Assembly (NCBI GenBank): GCA_012728155.1 | Contig: JAAYFR010000186.1 | Span: 1-15,597 of the forward strand | DNA length: 15,597 nucleotides | Direction of reading: 5' to 3' | From: Bacteroidales bacterium | Lineage (GTDB): Bacteria; Bacteroidota; Bacteroidia; Bacteroidales; Dysgonomonadaceae | Shown: piece by piece, positions 13,918-15,597 of the stretch | How positions within the stretch are numbered: the stretch's first letter is position 1 | Layout of the letters: each line of letters starts with the position of its first letter | Notes under the pieces: generated by a model | The model's database searches: none | What the model was told of the DNA's origin: nothing | What the model saw: only the letters and a program-made list of their open reading frames with translations | Program-made: the position numbers and the translations under genes

Positions 13918-14994
13918 ATGCGTAGAAAATCATTGTGGCTCCTTCTTGTCCTCTTTTTGTTCTCTTATACGCTTCCGGCACAACAGGATGTTTATGAGAA
14001 ACCGTCGTTAAGCGATGAAAATTCCTGGAGTCTTATCCTTTTTCCCGATGTGCAGACCTATGTGAAATTCGATTACAATCAGCCGATCCTGGACTTGATG
14101 GTCGCCTGGGTGTCGAATAATATGGAAACATTGAATACAAAGATGGTATTGTGTACGGGTGACCTGGTGGAGCAGAACGATCTGTTCAATCCCAATGGTA
14201 AGTCTGCTAACCAGGCAAGTGTCTCCCAGTGGGAAGCGGTATCCTCCGCTTTTGGGCGTTTGGACGGACTACTGCCTTATATCCTGACTACCGGTAATCA
14301 CGATTACGGTATTCTGAGTGCTGAAAATCGCTTCACCCATTTCGATACATATTTTCCACCGAATAAGAACCGTTTGAATCAGAAGATGCTTCGTGAAGTG
14401 GGGACGAATGTGGAAGGTAGGCCTACACTGGCCAATGCTACTTATGAGTTTGTCAGCCCGCATGGAAGAAAATTCCTGGTGCTTGTGTTGGAATTCGCTC
14501 CGCGTGATGAAACTTTGGAATGGGCGAAAAAAGTAATTGAAAAGGAGCAGTATAACGATCATACTGTTATTCTTCTTACGCATTCCTATTTGGATCACAA
14601 CAACAACCATATAGTGAAGGAGGGGTATAAACTTTCCAATCCCAATTATGGGGAGGCAATCTGGCAGAAGTTGGTACAGCCCTCGAAGAATATCGAGATG
14701 GTGCTTGCCGGGCATATAGCCAAGCCTGACGATTTGCACGCTCATATTGCCTTCAGGGTGGATAAGAACGCCGCGGGAAAAAAGGTGAGCCAGATGGTAT
14801 TCAACGCCCAGGCCCTTGGCGGTGGTTGGCATGGTAACGGTGGAGACGGTTGGTTGCGGATCCTCGAATTCCTGCCGGACGGTAAAACCGTGAAGGTGAA
14901 AACGTTCTCACCATTGTTCGCCATCTCGCCAACTACCCAAAAATATGCGTGGAGAACCGAATCTTACGATGAATTTACTTTCGAGCTGGATTAA
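13918..14994 (+). CDS. Exported calcineurin-like metallophosphoesterase
   Basis: A 358-residue exported protein with a signal peptide (RRKSLWLLLVLFLFSYTLP, cleavage near Ala21). The metallophosphoesterase motifs appear in order: PDVQ (Asp44, Gln46 in place of the first His), GDLVEQN (Asp82), GNHDYG (Asn127-His128), LLTHSYL (His222) and AGHIAKPDD (His266). The second His of the usual GHxH motif is replaced by Ala268, and the first DxH reads DxQ. These swaps occur in related secreted members, but they leave fewer metal ligands than in classic enzymes. Substrate unknown; phosphomono- or diesters outside the cytoplasm are the general expectation. The gene is divergent from the S9 peptidase and convergent with hicB. 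The start is fixed by the signal peptide. Confidence 0.92.
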   Translation: MRRKSLWLLLVLFLFSYTLPAQQDVYEKPSLSDENSWSLILFPDVQTYVKFDYNQPILDLMVAWVSNNMETLNTKMVLCTGDLVEQNDLFNPNGKSANQASVSQWEAVSSAFGRLDGLLPYILTTGNHDYGILSAENRFTHFDTYFPPNKNRLNQKMLREVGTNVEGRPTLANATYEFVSPHGRKFLVLVLEFAPRDETLEWAKKVIEKEQYNDHTVILLTHSYLDHNNNHIVKEGYKLSNPNYGEAIWQKLVQPSKNIEMVLAGHIAKPDDLHAHIAFRVDKNAAGKKVSQMVFNAQALGGGWHGNGGDGWLRILEFLPDGKTVKVKTFSPLFAISPTTQKYAWRTESYDEFTFELD

Positions 14995-15055
14995 AGGATT
15001 TTTGAAAATAATATGTAAAGTATAGAGAAAAGTTTAGGGTTTTGAATAGTTATAA

Positions 15056-15400
15056 TCACAACATTACTTTTTGTAATACTTTTTTTATAAAACTATTCAG
15101 GGTTTCTCCATTTTTTCTTGCTTCAAGAGCAATATTTTTGTGTAATTCTGATCCTATACGAATATTCAGTGTTCCACTGAATGGCTTCTGCGGTTTCACT
15201 CCCTCTTGTTCGCAATCGGACAGATAGTCATCTATACATCCCTTGAAGTCTTCTTCCAATTCATCAAACGTGTTGCCTTCGTAAGTAAACAAGTGAGTTA
15301 TACCCAATATACGTCCGTGAAAACATTTATCCGGTACGCTAAATTCTACTGTACCAGTATACCCTTTATATTCCAATATGTCAATGTTTATTGCTTTCAT
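15056..15400 (-). CDS. hicB: HicB-family antitoxin
   Basis: A 114-residue antitoxin of the HicAB type II system. The N-terminal half (about 1-70) is the partly degraded RNase-H-like HicB fold, with GYTGTVEF, CFHGRILGI, TYEGNTFDELEEDFKGCIDDYL and the EGVKPQKPFSG linker. The C-terminal 75-112 segment (GTLNIRIGSELHKNIALEA...LNSFIKKVLQ) is a ribbon-helix-helix/HicB C-terminal DNA-binding unit. It should neutralise HicA and repress the pair's own promoter, which lies beyond the window edge. The gene follows hicA with only two bases between and is convergent with the metallophosphoesterase. Confidence 0.9.
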   Translation of the reverse strand: MKAINIDILEYKGYTGTVEFSVPDKCFHGRILGITHLFTYEGNTFDELEEDFKGCIDDYLSDCEQEGVKPQKPFSGTLNIRIGSELHKNIALEARKNGETLNSFIKKVLQKVML

Positions 15401-15402
15401 TT

Positions 15403-15597
15403 TTAATTAATTAAATTACAATCTTGAAGTAAGATTTTTATATCGTTCAACTGATATTGTTTTAAAATTTTACCGGGATGAGGCTTGTGCATTTTAAATT
15501 CTTTATCTAATAACTCATTCCGGAATCTTACTCTCGAACCACTTGTTTTTCCTGTTTTCACCTCTTCAAACCCCATCAATTTCAATAAGGTGACCGC
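15403..15597 (-). CDS. hicA: HicA-family mRNA interferase toxin (N-terminus cut by window end)
   Basis: Sixty-four codons of a HicA-type double-stranded-RNA-binding-like toxin are visible, with the frame running off the window edge; roughly ten N-terminal residues are missing. The visible part begins AVTLLKLMGFEEVKTG, then TSGSRVRF, EFKMHKPHPGKILKQYQLNDI and a C-terminal helix. Classical HicA has a catalytic His in GSH. Here that position reads GSR, and two histidines occur later in MHKPHPG, a subfamily pattern seen in other bacteria. The predicted role is mRNA cleavage when HicB is lost. A TTG at 15585 could be taken as a start, but the homologous upstream residues show the true start lies outside the window. 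Confidence 0.85.
   Translation of the reverse strand, partial: AVTLLKLMGFEEVKTGKTSGSRVRFRNELLDKEFKMHKPHPGKILKQYQLNDIKILLQDCNLIN

Noticed and set aside
14269..14832. 187-codon minus-strand frame inside the metallophosphoesterase gene
   Set aside because: Shadow of the catalytic domain coding sequence with no recognisable product.

Overview
The window comes from a Bacteroidetes genome, most likely Bacteroidales (Porphyromonas, Proteiniphilum and Dysgonomonas relatives). Three things point there. It encodes PorX, the response regulator/PglZ protein tied to type IX secretion, which is essentially confined to this phylum. Several upstream regions carry the phylum-specific -33 TTTG / -7 TAnnTTTG promoter pattern. 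Leaders are A/T-rich and mostly lack strong Shine-Dalgarno sequences. The genus cannot be settled from this window.

Positions 1-1336, read leftward, hold a compact three-gene operon: a three-helix membrane protein of DUF6249 type, an ECF sigma factor, and a truncated membrane protein in a position typical of an anti-sigma or sigma-associated partner. A good promoter lies about 50 bases before the first gene. Between this operon and mscL (1709-2125, minus) is a roughly 450-base region without a convincing protein gene. It holds the most interesting signal in the window: a 163-base segment (1531-1693) that folds, on the minus strand, into a closing stem plus two hairpins. The only imperfect pairs in both hairpins become G.U on that strand, and alternative pairings overlap the main ones.

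Next, on the minus strand, come ornithine aminotransferase (rocD) and, just upstream of it, a DUF1080 lipoprotein. Divergent from these are porX and tsaE on the plus strand, followed on the same strand by a secreted 688-residue TPR protein, a Nim-like flavin-binding protein, an exported thioredoxin and a SpoU/TrmH-family RNA methyltransferase. The last three look like independent housekeeping or stress genes rather than one pathway. An exported S9-family prolyl-oligopeptidase-like peptidase (10889-13693, minus) lies convergent to the methyltransferase. It is divergent from an exported calcineurin-like metallophosphoesterase (13918-14994, plus), and their two promoters have back-to-back -33 elements. 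The right edge carries a hicA-hicB toxin-antitoxin pair on the minus strand, with hicA cut by the window end.

The content is mostly ordinary chromosomal backbone with a marked cell-envelope bias: a mechanosensitive channel, the T9SS regulator, lipoproteins, periplasmic redox and peptidase functions. I see no CRISPR array, insertion sequence, rRNA, tRNA or phage genes. The points most worth follow-up are the putative structured RNA next to mscL, the sigma-factor operon with its membrane proteins, the nine-G tract inside tsaE, and the GSR-type HicA.
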